A DNA stretch of 64,000 nt. It comes from CAIYZT01 sp947461435. Its GTDB lineage: Bacteria > Pseudomonadota > Alphaproteobacteria > Rhodobacterales > Rhodobacteraceae. The notes under the pieces are model-generated. The model saw nothing but the letters and a program-made list of their open reading frames with translations. It had not been told where the DNA came from and made no database searches. Shown here one piece after another: positions 42,044 to 50,955 of the stretch (position 1 is its first letter; every line of letters begins with the position of its first letter). The translations under genes and the position numbers were made by a program. The stretch lies in assembly GCA_965284435.1 (NCBI GenBank), contig OZ260083.1, positions 3,100,001 through 3,164,000 of the forward strand. Direction: 5' to 3'.

Positions 42044-44965
42044 TCAAACCTTGCCCTTAAGCGCCATCAAGACGGCGAAAGGATTATCAGGATCGATGGG
42101 CTTTTCTGGGCGCGGTGGGCGGGCCTCAAAGAGATGCGTTTTCTTCGGCTGTTCGCGCTCGCGCGATTTGTCAAAGGTCTTGCCACCTTTGGACCCGTGA
42201 TCGCGGCGCTTCTCACCGCCCTCAGGGCGCGAACCCTCTGATTTGGCACCCTCGGGCTTTGCACCATCCGGCTTGGGCGGGCGCCGATTTTGCGGCCTGT
42301 CGCGCTTTTCGCCCTCGGGTCGCGGCGCGCGGGCGGGCCGATCTGCCGCAGGGGCTTCTGCCTCTTTGCGCTCTGGACGCGGGCCACGTTCAGGCCGCAC
42401 GAACCGCGGTTTGGGCGCCCAGGTGAAAGTATAAAAGGCTTCCATCTCTGGCGGGGCGGCATCTTCGGCCGGCTCAGGCTCGGGGATGGGGGCCAAGACC
42501 GACACTTCTTCAGGAATCGGAAGGATCGGCGCGTTTGGATCCACCACAACCGGCGCAACAACGGGGGCGGTCTTTACTTTGACCCGCTCCGCTTTTTCGC
42601 CCTTGTAGCCAAGACCCGTCATCAGATCGTTGAACTGTTCCAACGTCATGCCGGTGATCGACAGCATGTCCGGGGTCGCTTCAAAACCCGCGCGGCTGTC
42701 TTTTTGGCGCAAGATATCGGCCAACCGCTCCAGCATGTCGATCCGAATCGCACGGCTGCCTGCAGGATGATATCCAGCCAGCGTATAGTGCATCTTCGGC
42801 ACTTCGGCGATGTTGGGAATGGTCACAAGCCCCGGAGGGGGGCTTTCAGGGAATTCCGACAGGCCATTCCAAAGGGACCAAAGCACCAGCCTCAGCCGCG
42901 TCGGGGCGGGCTTAAGCAGCGATGGCAGGAAAATGGTGTACTGGCCAAAGCGGATCCCATGTTTGCGCAGGGCGCCGCGGGCCTCTTGATCAAGGTCTTT
43001 GACTTCGGTGGCCACCGCATCGCGCGCGATCACGCCCATCGATTCGGCCATACGGAAAGCAAAGCCCTTTGCCAGACCTTGCAGCGCCTCGTCGCGGCCC
43101 ATGGCCAGCAGGGGTTCGAACTGCGCTGCGACCTTGCGGTCGATGAAGTGTTGCAGCCGGCGACGGACCTTTTCGATCACCTCTTCGCCCGCTTCTTCAT
43201 CTACAAAGGCATCAACCACGGGGCGCGTCGGCTCGGGTCCCTTGACCAGTTTGCCAACCGCATTGGTGCCCCACATAAGGCCCCCCTGTTCGGTAAAATC
43301 CATTTCCGTATCCGGAGCGTTATAGAAACGGTCCGCCCGCAAATGAAATTCCGGCTTCAGCGCCTGATGCGCCGCCTGATGCAGCGTGCGCGCTTCGTCA
43401 GACGATCCAGAGGCATCCTGCTTGAAGCGGAACCCTTCCAGACGGCCAACGAATTCGCCTTCTACCGTTACTTCGCCTTTGTCATTAACCTCGGCCACGA
43501 GGGTCTCCTTCTGCTTCAACCGCCGCAACAAGACACTGGTGCGCCGGTCAACAAATCTTTGTGTCAGTGCCATGTGCAAAGCATCCGACAGGCGGTCTTC
43601 TACCGCGCGCGTCTCATCTTTCCAATGGCTTTCGTCTTCAACCCAGCCTTTGCGTTGCGCCACATAGGTCCAAGTGCGGATATAAGCCAACCTTTTGGAG
43701 ATCGTATCAATATCTCCGCCGGGTTTATCGATACGTTCGACGGCCTTTTTCAACCATTCCGACGGGACTTTCCCGCCGCCAAGGCCGCGGCCACACAGAA
43801 ATTCGTAGATTCTGGCAAGCAGCGTAAAATGTTCATTTTCCGACGCGCCGCGAAAATCGGGGATGCGGCAGACATCCCACAGCAGCCGCACCCTTTTGGG
43901 GCTGTCCAACCGCTCTTGGACCTCTGGCATCTCTTTCAGCGCCTTGAGGGCCAGCACATCATCGGCATCGCGCGCTCGGGTCAGCCAATCGTTGTCGGTG
44001 GGCGCTTCAAGGCTGCGCAGCAGCTTTTCCATCGTTCCAAATTCAAGGGCGTGGTTGCGCCAATGCAGCTTTCGGATCGGCTGAAACTGGTGGTTTTCGA
44101 TGGCCTCGATCACCTCAGGGTCAAAAGGGCGCGCCTCGCCCGTAACGCCGAAGGATCCGTTTTCTAGATATCGGCCCGCCCGGCCCGCGATCTGACCCAA
44201 CTCTTGCGGGTAAAGCCCCCGCATCCGGCGACCGTCAAATTTCGCCGTCGCAGAGAAGGCCACATGTTTGATATCCAGATTCAAACCCATCCCGATGGCA
44301 TCGGTCGCCACCAGATAGTCAACATCCCCGTTCTGATACAGCGCGACCTGCGCGTTGCGTGTGCGGGGTGACAAGGCCCCCATGACCACCGCACATCCCC
44401 CCTTCTGACGCTTGATCAGTTCGGCAATGGCATAGACATTTTCAACCGAAAACCCCACAATTGCGGTTCGCGGCGGCATCCGGCTTATCTTTTTCGAACC
44501 CGTATAGGTCAATTGCGAAAAACGTTCACGTTTCAGGAAGGTCACCCCAGGCACCAGGTTGGCGATCACCTGCCGCATGGTTTCCGCGCCCATGAACAGC
44601 GTCTCGTGCAGGCCCCGCGCCCGCAAAAGCCGGTCGGTAAAAACATGCCCTCTGTCGGGGTCAGCACACAGTTGAATTTCGTCGATGGCCACAAAGTCTG
44701 CGCCGATTTCTTGGGGCATGGCTTCAACGGTGCAAACCCAATATTGGGTTCGATCCGGCACAATCCGTTCTTCGCCGGTCACCAGCGCCACCACAGACGG
44801 GCCCCGTTGCTGCACGATGCGGTCATAAACCTCGCGCGCCAGAAGGCGCAGCGGCAGGCCGATAACGCCCGTCCGATGCGCCAGCATCCTGTCGATCGCA
44901 AAGTGGGTCTTGCCGGTGTTGGTCGGCCCCAAGACCGCCGTGACCCGCGGGGTCATGTCCATCAT
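42044..44965 (-). CDS. SUV3-like DExH-box RNA helicase
   Basis: 973 residues. Walker A GPTNTGKT (13-20), DEIQ box (95-98), LSPRTRNAQ and motif VI QIAGRAGRY. The middle resembles the mitochondrial SUV3 C-terminal core. The last 150 residues are a basic Pro/Lys/Arg/Glu tail (RPERGPRPERKEAEAP and similar repeats), likely disordered RNA-binding. SUV3 unwinds RNA for degradation. AAGG precedes ATG 44965. Downstream S4 gene is coupled to it, suggesting joint RNA metabolism. Confidence 0.9.
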   Translation of the reverse strand: MMDMTPRVTAVLGPTNTGKTHFAIDRMLAHRTGVIGLPLRLLAREVYDRIVQQRGPSVVALVTGEERIVPDRTQYWVCTVEAMPQEIGADFVAIDEIQLCADPDRGHVFTDRLLRARGLHETLFMGAETMRQVIANLVPGVTFLKRERFSQLTYTGSKKISRMPPRTAIVGFSVENVYAIAELIKRQKGGCAVVMGALSPRTRNAQVALYQNGDVDYLVATDAIGMGLNLDIKHVAFSATAKFDGRRMRGLYPQELGQIAGRAGRYLENGSFGVTGEARPFDPEVIEAIENHQFQPIRKLHWRNHALEFGTMEKLLRSLEAPTDNDWLTRARDADDVLALKALKEMPEVQERLDSPKRVRLLWDVCRIPDFRGASENEHFTLLARIYEFLCGRGLGGGKVPSEWLKKAVERIDKPGGDIDTISKRLAYIRTWTYVAQRKGWVEDESHWKDETRAVEDRLSDALHMALTQRFVDRRTSVLLRRLKQKETLVAEVNDKGEVTVEGEFVGRLEGFRFKQDASGSSDEARTLHQAAHQALKPEFHLRADRFYNAPDTEMDFTEQGGLMWGTNAVGKLVKGPEPTRPVVDAFVDEEAGEEVIEKVRRRLQHFIDRKVAAQFEPLLAMGRDEALQGLAKGFAFRMAESMGVIARDAVATEVKDLDQEARGALRKHGIRFGQYTIFLPSLLKPAPTRLRLVLWSLWNGLSEFPESPPPGLVTIPNIAEVPKMHYTLAGYHPAGSRAIRIDMLERLADILRQKDSRAGFEATPDMLSITGMTLEQFNDLMTGLGYKGEKAERVKVKTAPVVAPVVVDPNAPILPIPEEVSVLAPIPEPEPAEDAAPPEMEAFYTFTWAPKPRFVRPERGPRPERKEAEAPAADRPARAPRPEGEKRDRPQNRRPPKPDGAKPEGAKSEGSRPEGGEKRRDHGSKGGKTFDKSREREQPKKTHLFEARPPRPEKPIDPDNPFAVLMALKGKV

Positions 44966-44971
44966 ATCGCC

Positions 44972-45532
44972 TTAAAGATCTTGCCCCGCCAGATCAGCTT
45001 CAAGCCGCTGTACAGACTCGTTTACCTCAGACAAATGCGGATTGACAGACAGCGCGGCCCGATAAGCCTCCAGCGCCTTTTCCGGACGGCCAATCTCTTC
45101 GAAGATCATGCCAAGGCCGGACAAGGCCCCAAAATGCCGTGGGTTCAGATCCAGCGCCTTGGCAATATCGGCCACCGATGGTCCAAGGTCACCCGTTTGG
45201 TAATAGGCTGTTGCCCGCGCATTATAGGCTTCGGCAAAGTCGGGTGCATGGTCGATCAGCGCAGTAAAATGTTCGATTGCCGCATCGAACTCCCCCGCAG
45301 CCATCGCATCACGTCCCCTCTCCAACAGCAAATCCATCGAGGCAGAGCCAGATTTTGACCATTCGATCCAGATAGATTCGGTGATGCGTTGGGCTTCGTC
45401 CTCACTCGCATCGGGAAGACGTGAAAAAAGGTCATCCAAGGTTGCCTGATCGGCGAAAGACGGCCCAAATGCAAAGAGCAGCACCAAAACTGCCGCAACG
45501 AAACGATTGAGTAATGACCGAAGCGCTTTCAT
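44972..45532 (-). CDS. Secreted tetratricopeptide repeat protein
   Basis: 186 residues, signal peptide 1-28 (LLNRFVAAVLVLLFAFGPSFA|D). About three TPR units follow (AGEFDAAIEHFTALIDHAPDFAEAYNARA, TGDLGPSVADIAKALDLNP, IGRPEKALEAYRAALSVNP). Periplasmic protein-protein scaffold. Start at 45532 places the signal peptide first. The stop is 6 bases before the helicase start, so it may lead that operon. Confidence 0.85.
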   Translation of the reverse strand: MKALRSLLNRFVAAVLVLLFAFGPSFADQATLDDLFSRLPDASEDEAQRITESIWIEWSKSGSASMDLLLERGRDAMAAGEFDAAIEHFTALIDHAPDFAEAYNARATAYYQTGDLGPSVADIAKALDLNPRHFGALSGLGMIFEEIGRPEKALEAYRAALSVNPHLSEVNESVQRLEADLAGQDL

Positions 45533-45603
45533 AAGACCAAGGTAGCGGAACCTGCACAAAATTCCAGTGGTCACGGGTTCAAAGTCACTTGATTGGAGAA
45601 AAG

Positions 45604-45891
45604 ATGAGCGATGTGATTTCTGCAGCTGTAACGGCGTTGTCGGCAAAATTCACGGGTGGCTTTGATGCGGTGGCCAAGTTCGTGATGATTGGCGAAGGCT
45701 CCATCATGGTGGATGCCACCGGCGTTCACGCCGGTGATGACGAAGCAGACGTTACCCTGACCGCCACCGTTGACGATTTTCAGGCGATGTTTGACGGCGA
45801 TTTATCGCCCACCTCGGCCTTCATGACCGGAAAGCTGAAAGTCGAAGGCAACATGGGTCTGGCGATGAAACTGGGCTCGGCGCTGGCGTGA
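45604..45891 (+). CDS. SCP2 sterol-carrier domain protein
   Basis: 95 residues covering one SCP2 domain (GEGSIMVDATGVHAGDDEADVTLTA, AFMTGKLKVEGNMGLAMKLGS). The fold binds lipids or acyl-CoA. GGAGAAAAG lies before the ATG at 45604. The next gene starts GTG inside its stop (overlap 45888-45891), which couples it to a lipase. Confidence 0.9.
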   Translation: MSDVISAAVTALSAKFTGGFDAVAKFVMIGEGSIMVDATGVHAGDDEADVTLTATVDDFQAMFDGDLSPTSAFMTGKLKVEGNMGLAMKLGSALA

Positions 45892-46829
45892 GCGACGCAG
45901 CCCCCTATTTCCACGATCTGGCCGAAGGGCCCAAATCCGCGCATGCGGTCTGGCTGCGCACGGCGGACGGGATTCGGATCAGGGCCGCGATCTGGCCGGG
46001 GCCGGCAGCGGCAAAAGGCACGGTCTTTTTGCTGCCTGGCCGCACGGAATATGTTGAAAAATATGGGCGTACGGCCGGGGATCTGGCCGAACGCGGCTAT
46101 GCCATGGTGTCAATCGACTGGCGGGGGCAGGGCTTGGCCGACCGCGCCTTAAGCGATCCGATGGCAGGCCATGTCACAGACTTTGCTGAATATCAAACCG
46201 ATCTGGCAGCCGTCATCGGCCTTGCCGAAGCGGCCTCGTTGCCAAAGCCTTGGTATCTGATGGCGCATTCGATGGGGGGCTGCATTGGCCTGCGCACCCT
46301 GACCGGCCGCCACCCCTTTCACGCGGCAGCATTTTCCGCCCCAATGTGGGGAATCTTGATGGCGGCATGGATGCGCCCGGTTGCCATTGCCCTGTCAACC
46401 GCCTCGCGGTGGTTCAGCTTTGACGATCGCTATGCCCCCGGAACCAAACCGTCCACCTATGTGCTCGAACAGCCCTTTGCCGGCAACACACTGACCACCG
46501 ATGCTGAGATGTGGGATTACATGCGCAGGCAGGCCCAAGCCCATCCTGAATTGACGTTGGGCGGCCCGTCTTTGGGCTGGTTGAAGGCGGCCCTGAGTGA
46601 ATGCAGCGCCTTGGCGCTTTTGCCTTCGCCGAACCTTCCCTCCCTGACTGCATTGGGCACGGCCGAAAAGATCGTCGATACCGGACCGATCCATGCCCGC
46701 ATGGCCATGTGGCCAAAGGGGCGGCTTGCCATGTTCCCCGGCGCCGAGCATGAGGTCTTGATGGAACGCTCGACGCACCGCACGCAATTTGTCGACGAAG
46801 CTGTCGCCCTTTTCAGCGCGAACAGATAG
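45888..46829 (+). CDS. Alpha/beta hydrolase, lysophospholipase-like
   Basis: 313 residues. Nucleophile S128 in MAHSMGG, oxyanion region LLPGRTEYVEKYGRTAGDLAERGY (the PldB/monoacylglycerol-lipase signature), acid and His toward the C terminus (EHEVLMERS). It hydrolyses lysophospholipids or monoacylglycerols. GTG start overlaps the SCP2 gene stop, suggesting joint handling of lipids. Confidence 0.9.
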   Translation: MSDAAPYFHDLAEGPKSAHAVWLRTADGIRIRAAIWPGPAAAKGTVFLLPGRTEYVEKYGRTAGDLAERGYAMVSIDWRGQGLADRALSDPMAGHVTDFAEYQTDLAAVIGLAEAASLPKPWYLMAHSMGGCIGLRTLTGRHPFHAAAFSAPMWGILMAAWMRPVAIALSTASRWFSFDDRYAPGTKPSTYVLEQPFAGNTLTTDAEMWDYMRRQAQAHPELTLGGPSLGWLKAALSECSALALLPSPNLPSLTALGTAEKIVDTGPIHARMAMWPKGRLAMFPGAEHEVLMERSTHRTQFVDEAVALFSANR

Positions 46830-46834
46830 CCCGC

Positions 46835-47560
46835 CTATAACTTTATCTGCGTGAACCCATCGCGCAAAGCGCCAGACCAAGCCTCTGACATCGCACGGAA
46901 AGACGGGTCTCCCGCTTCGATTCGGCGTTTGCGGCTGACCTTGCACGCATCCTTTTCGATCACGCACAGATCCAAAGGCATCCCAACAGACAAATTGGAT
47001 CGCAGCGTCGAATCCATCGACAGTAAGACCGCCTTTTCGGCATCAGCGAGCGACGTCGATGGCTTGACCACCCGGTCCAGAATGGGCTTGCCATATTTAT
47101 GCTCGCCGATTTGCAGGAAAGGCGTGTCTTCCGTCGCCTCGATGAAATTTCCTTCGGGGTAGATCAGAAACAGCCGCATCGCCCCGCCTTTTCGCTGGGC
47201 CGCGACAATCATGCTGGCGGACGCGCCCTGATTCATTGCGGACAATTTTTCGTCAATCTCCGACCGCACAGCAGCAAGCGCGTTTCCGATGATCAGCGCC
47301 ACCTTCAACATCGTTGGCGCCAACATGATCGACGTATCAACACTGGCATCCGGATCGTCGATGGCCTCGCGCAAGCGCGCGATGGTGGTCTGGGAAATCG
47401 ACAGCGACCCCGCGGTCATGATGGTGATTACCCTTTCACCGGGGTCTTCGAAGAAGAACATCTTGCGATAGGTTGATATGTTATCAAGCCCCGCATTGGT
47501 GCGCGTGTCCGAAAGGCAGACCATCCCCTCGTTCAACAGTAATCCTACGCAATAGGTCAT
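46835..47560 (-). CDS. Anbu proteasome-like Ntn hydrolase
   Basis: 241 residues. Thr2 follows the initiator Met (MTYCVGLLLNEGMVCLSDTRTNAG) and should be the N-terminal nucleophile; Asp18 and a later Lys fit proteasome beta-type folds. MSEAWSGALRDGFTQI is the family C-terminal helix. Anbu assembles into an open ring or helix and is known as the ancestral beta-subunit. Last gene of the four-gene minus-strand operon (46835-50766). Start 47560 puts Thr at position 2. Confidence 0.92.
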   Translation of the reverse strand: MTYCVGLLLNEGMVCLSDTRTNAGLDNISTYRKMFFFEDPGERVITIMTAGSLSISQTTIARLREAIDDPDASVDTSIMLAPTMLKVALIIGNALAAVRSEIDEKLSAMNQGASASMIVAAQRKGGAMRLFLIYPEGNFIEATEDTPFLQIGEHKYGKPILDRVVKPSTSLADAEKAVLLSMDSTLRSNLSVGMPLDLCVIEKDACKVSRKRRIEAGDPSFRAMSEAWSGALRDGFTQIKL

Positions 47561-47595
47561 GCGCCGCGCCCCCAGATTTTTTGTGGTACCTGACC

Positions 47596-48402
47596 CTATT
47601 GGGCCTGCGCCTGAACAGCAACCGTCACCGACAGGCTTTCCTCGCCCGTGCCGCGCGTTGTCCCGCGAATAGGGGCGGCCTCTTTGGCATCCAATCCGGA
47701 ACCCAGCCGAAGATATCGGGCATCCGGACAGCATTCATTGGCTGGATCAAACCCGATCCAACCGAACCCGGGCACATACACTTCGGCCCAGGCATGCGCC
47801 GCCTCATGTACCACGCCCGCAGCATCAGCAAAAAGATACCCCGAAACATAGCGCGCGGGCAGACCGCGATGCCGCGCGATGGCAACCATCACCTGGGCAT
47901 GATCCTGACAAACGCCTTCGCCCTGCGCCAAGGCGGCCGCAGCGGTGGTGAAGGAATGGGTCACCCCCGGCCTGTAAAGAATGGCCTTTGTGACCGCCCG
48001 CGAAAGCCCATGCGCCACATCCAAAGGCGCAGTTTCGCTGACCGATTGGGCAAGATCGCGCAATGCCGCATCCACCTTGGTGGCCACCGAATCGCGAAGA
48101 TAGGCCTCGGGCGGCACCGTTTCGCGGTTGCCTTTCAATATCCCTGCCATATCGGTCGTCTCGACCATGCCTTGAACCGAAACTTCCACTGAATCGACAG
48201 GGCCCGGAATGGTCCACGCGGTCACAAGATCCCCTGCGCCATCGCGAAATTCGCCCCCCTTGCGCCCACCGGTCACCGAAACTTGCCACGACATCACCTT
48301 TTGTCCGTCACAGCGTGTTGGGGTGATGCGATGGCTTTGCACAACGGCCCGGGCCGGACTCGCGTAATCATACCGTGTCATATGCTGAATGGTCAGGATC
48401 AC
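47596..48402 (-). CDS. Transglutaminase-like protease of the Anbu operon
   Basis: 268 residues. N-terminal beta domain (MTRYDYASPARAVVQSHRITP) and a transglutaminase core with C165 (GEGVCQDHA), H203 (AAHAWAEV) and D219 (FDPANE). Likely a peptidase or amidase rather than a true cross-linker. Its start overlaps the alpha-E gene stop (ATGA at 48399-48402). Third gene of the operon. Confidence 0.92.
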   Translation of the reverse strand: MILTIQHMTRYDYASPARAVVQSHRITPTRCDGQKVMSWQVSVTGGRKGGEFRDGAGDLVTAWTIPGPVDSVEVSVQGMVETTDMAGILKGNRETVPPEAYLRDSVATKVDAALRDLAQSVSETAPLDVAHGLSRAVTKAILYRPGVTHSFTTAAAALAQGEGVCQDHAQVMVAIARHRGLPARYVSGYLFADAAGVVHEAAHAWAEVYVPGFGWIGFDPANECCPDARYLRLGSGLDAKEAAPIRGTTRGTGEESLSVTVAVQAQAQ

Positions 48403-49349
48403 AGCGCCATATCCCCCGACAAATAGCTGTCATGAATGACAGCCCCCAATCCCGCCGCCTGACGCACAAAGCGCGTCAGGAATTCATGCAGGCCCTCGTC
48501 AAAGATCTTTTCGGTGCTCTGGCCTTCCAGTTCCGCCAACAGCGCGCGCACCGCCGCCTGTGCGGGCGTTTCTGTGTCATACAATTTGGCCAGCCGCCCC
48601 AGATGATTTGCCATACCCGCCACGCAGGTGATCAGCGCCCGCGGGCACTGGGGGTTCAAGATCAGGAAATGGGCGATCTTGCTGGCCGTCAAATCCCCCC
48701 CATAGGCCCAGCGAAAGGCCCGATGGCTGCCCAGCGCGCGCAAAAGCATCATCCATTGGTCGTTGTCCAAGCCAGACCCAACAAAATCCGCGCGCGGCAA
48801 AAGGACATAGTATTTGACATCCATCAGGCGCGCGGTGCTGTCACCGCGTTCCAGATAATATCCTATATTCAAAAAGTTATAGCCGGCATCGCGCAGCAGC
48901 GTCGCATCGATCGCCCCGCGCACCATGGCTGTCTGTTTCATCACCCAATCGGTCAGTTGCGACAACTCTTGCCGTTTGCGGGCCGTTTCGATCCGCCGCA
49001 ACTCTTGAAAGGCGGTGTTCAGCGCGTCCCAAACCTGCGTGGTCAGGGCCGTGCGAACAATACGCCCATTCTCGCGGGCAGAGGTGATGCAATTGGCAAC
49101 CGAATTGGGATTGTCCCGATCAAAGAAAAGATAGTCCTCAATCGATTTTTGGTCCGGCTCGCCATATTTTTGCGCATATCCGCTCGCATTTCCCGAAGCG
49201 CGCAGCAAGCTGTCCCAATCGCTGCGATACCCCTTTGCCGATGGCAAAAGCGCAATGCGCGCCCCCACTTCCAGCAGGCGCGCCACCGTTTCCGCCCGCT
49301 CCATATAACGGGCGATCCAGTATAAATTGTCGGCGGTTCTTGAAAGCAT
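48399..49349 (-). CDS. Alpha-E domain protein of the Anbu operon
   Basis: 316 residues, all helical, no signal peptide. Starts MLSRTADNLYWIARYMERAETVARLLEVG, the alpha-E signature, and has the conserved GYNFLNIGYYLERGDSTARLMDVKYY. It has no defined activity but always accompanies the ATP-grasp protein. Start is 4 bases after the ATP-grasp stop. Confidence 0.93.
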   Translation of the reverse strand: MLSRTADNLYWIARYMERAETVARLLEVGARIALLPSAKGYRSDWDSLLRASGNASGYAQKYGEPDQKSIEDYLFFDRDNPNSVANCITSARENGRIVRTALTTQVWDALNTAFQELRRIETARKRQELSQLTDWVMKQTAMVRGAIDATLLRDAGYNFLNIGYYLERGDSTARLMDVKYYVLLPRADFVGSGLDNDQWMMLLRALGSHRAFRWAYGGDLTASKIAHFLILNPQCPRALITCVAGMANHLGRLAKLYDTETPAQAAVRALLAELEGQSTEKIFDEGLHEFLTRFVRQAAGLGAVIHDSYLSGDMAL

Positions 49350-49353
49350 CTGT

Positions 49354-50766
49354 CTACTCCGCCAGAACCCAAGTGTCTTTGACGCCCCCGCCCTGCGACG
49401 AGTTCACCACCAAAGAGCCGTCCTTCAGCGCCACGCGGGTCATGCCGCCGGGCACAAGTTCGATCCGCTCGCCAACCAGACAGTAGGGCCGCAAATCGAC
49501 ATGGCGCGGCGCAACCCCTTCGGCCACAAATGTCGGCGTCGTGGACAGGGCCAACGTTGGCTGGGCGATATAGTTTGAAGGATTGGCACGCACACGGGCC
49601 CGAAACTCTTCAACCTCGGCCTTGGTGGATTTTGGCCCCACCAGCATGCCATAGCCGCCAGACCCGTGCACCTCTTTCACCACAAGGTCGGCCATGTTCT
49701 CATCCACATATTTGTGATCATCCGCTTCGGCACATTTCCACGTGGGCACGTTTTCCAAAATCGGCTCTTCGCCCAGATAAAACCGGATCATCTCAGGCAC
49801 ATAGGTATAGACAGCCTTGTCATCGGCCACACCCGCGCCGGGGGCCGAACAGATCGTCACACCCCCCGATCGGTAGACATCCATCAATCCCGGCACGCCC
49901 AACATGGAATCGGCTCGAAAACACAAAGGGTCGATGAAAGCATCATCAATGCGGCGATAGATGACATCCACGCGCTTTGGCCCTTGGGTTGTGCGCATGT
50001 AAACAAAGGCACCGTCCACGAACAGATCCTGCCCCTCGACCAGTTCGACACCCATCAGATCCGCCAGAAAGCTGTGCTCGTAGTACGCCGAATTGAAATG
50101 GCCCGGCGTCAGGATGACCACCGTTGGATCACGGTCGCATTTCGCCGGCGCCACCGAGGCGAAAGTGCGCCGCAAAAGGTCGGGGTAGCGATCCACCGGC
50201 TGAATCCGGTTTTCCCGAAAAAGGTCAGGGAACATCCGCATCATCATCTCGCGGCTTTCCAGCATGTACGAAACGCCCGACGGCGTGCGGCAATTGTCCT
50301 CAAGCACGTAAAAATCCGTGGGTCCGGTCCGCACGATGTCGATACCCACGATGTGGGAATACACGCCCTTGGGCGGCACGAACCCGGATACCGAAATCTC
50401 ATAAGCGGCGTTTTGATACACCAGATTGCCCGGGATGCGGCCGGCACGCACAATCTCGCCCCGGCCATAGACATCAACCAAAAAGGCATTCAGCGCGCGG
50501 GCCCTTTGTTTGATGCCGCGGTCCAGCTTGGCCCATTCCTGCGCCGTAAAGACACGCGGAAACATGTCAAAGGGAATCAACCGGTCCGGATCGCCGCCTT
50601 CGCCATAGACGGCAAAGGTGATCCCGATGCGCCGAAACAGTTCCTCGGCCTCGGCTTGTTTTTCAAGGCGGCGGTCTGCGGGCATGGACTGCATCCAGTC
50701 TTGCAACCTCGCATAGGGGTCGCGCACCTGGCCCGCGTCAAACATTTCATTGAAATAGGTGGTCAT
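49354..50766 (-). CDS. Circularly permuted ATP-grasp protein of the Anbu operon
   Basis: 470 residues of the circularly permuted type 2 ATP-grasp family. MTTYFNEMFDAGQVRDPYARLQDWM opening, IDIVRTGPTDFYVLEDNCRTPSGVSYMLE (ATP/Mg region), VILTPGHFNSAYYEHSFLA, VVKEVHGSGGYGMLVGP and a SLVVNSSQGGGVKDTWVL end. GGGGAGG precedes ATG 50766. It is the first gene of the operon. Probably forms an amide or ester bond that the transglutaminase-like and Anbu proteins later cut. Confidence 0.93.
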   Translation of the reverse strand: MTTYFNEMFDAGQVRDPYARLQDWMQSMPADRRLEKQAEAEELFRRIGITFAVYGEGGDPDRLIPFDMFPRVFTAQEWAKLDRGIKQRARALNAFLVDVYGRGEIVRAGRIPGNLVYQNAAYEISVSGFVPPKGVYSHIVGIDIVRTGPTDFYVLEDNCRTPSGVSYMLESREMMMRMFPDLFRENRIQPVDRYPDLLRRTFASVAPAKCDRDPTVVILTPGHFNSAYYEHSFLADLMGVELVEGQDLFVDGAFVYMRTTQGPKRVDVIYRRIDDAFIDPLCFRADSMLGVPGLMDVYRSGGVTICSAPGAGVADDKAVYTYVPEMIRFYLGEEPILENVPTWKCAEADDHKYVDENMADLVVKEVHGSGGYGMLVGPKSTKAEVEEFRARVRANPSNYIAQPTLALSTTPTFVAEGVAPRHVDLRPYCLVGERIELVPGGMTRVALKDGSLVVNSSQGGGVKDTWVLAE

Positions 50767-50955
50767 CTTGGCCGCCTCCCCGTTCTTTCGCAGGTTAGGA
50801 CCGCGACTTTGCAAAGGTAAAGCCCAGCAGGCGCATTTTCCAAGCATTCCGGCAAATGCGCCTATTTTTTGGGCAATCCAGCCAATTTCCCCACCGGGGT
50901 TGCAGCCCCCCCACCCTTCCCCCTAGATGTGAGTCAAAGCTGTATAGGAGCTGCC

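Noticed and set aside
42290..44167. 625-residue frame antisense to the helicase
   Set aside because: The helicase frame has all motifs; this one is a shadow with arginine-rich junk composition.
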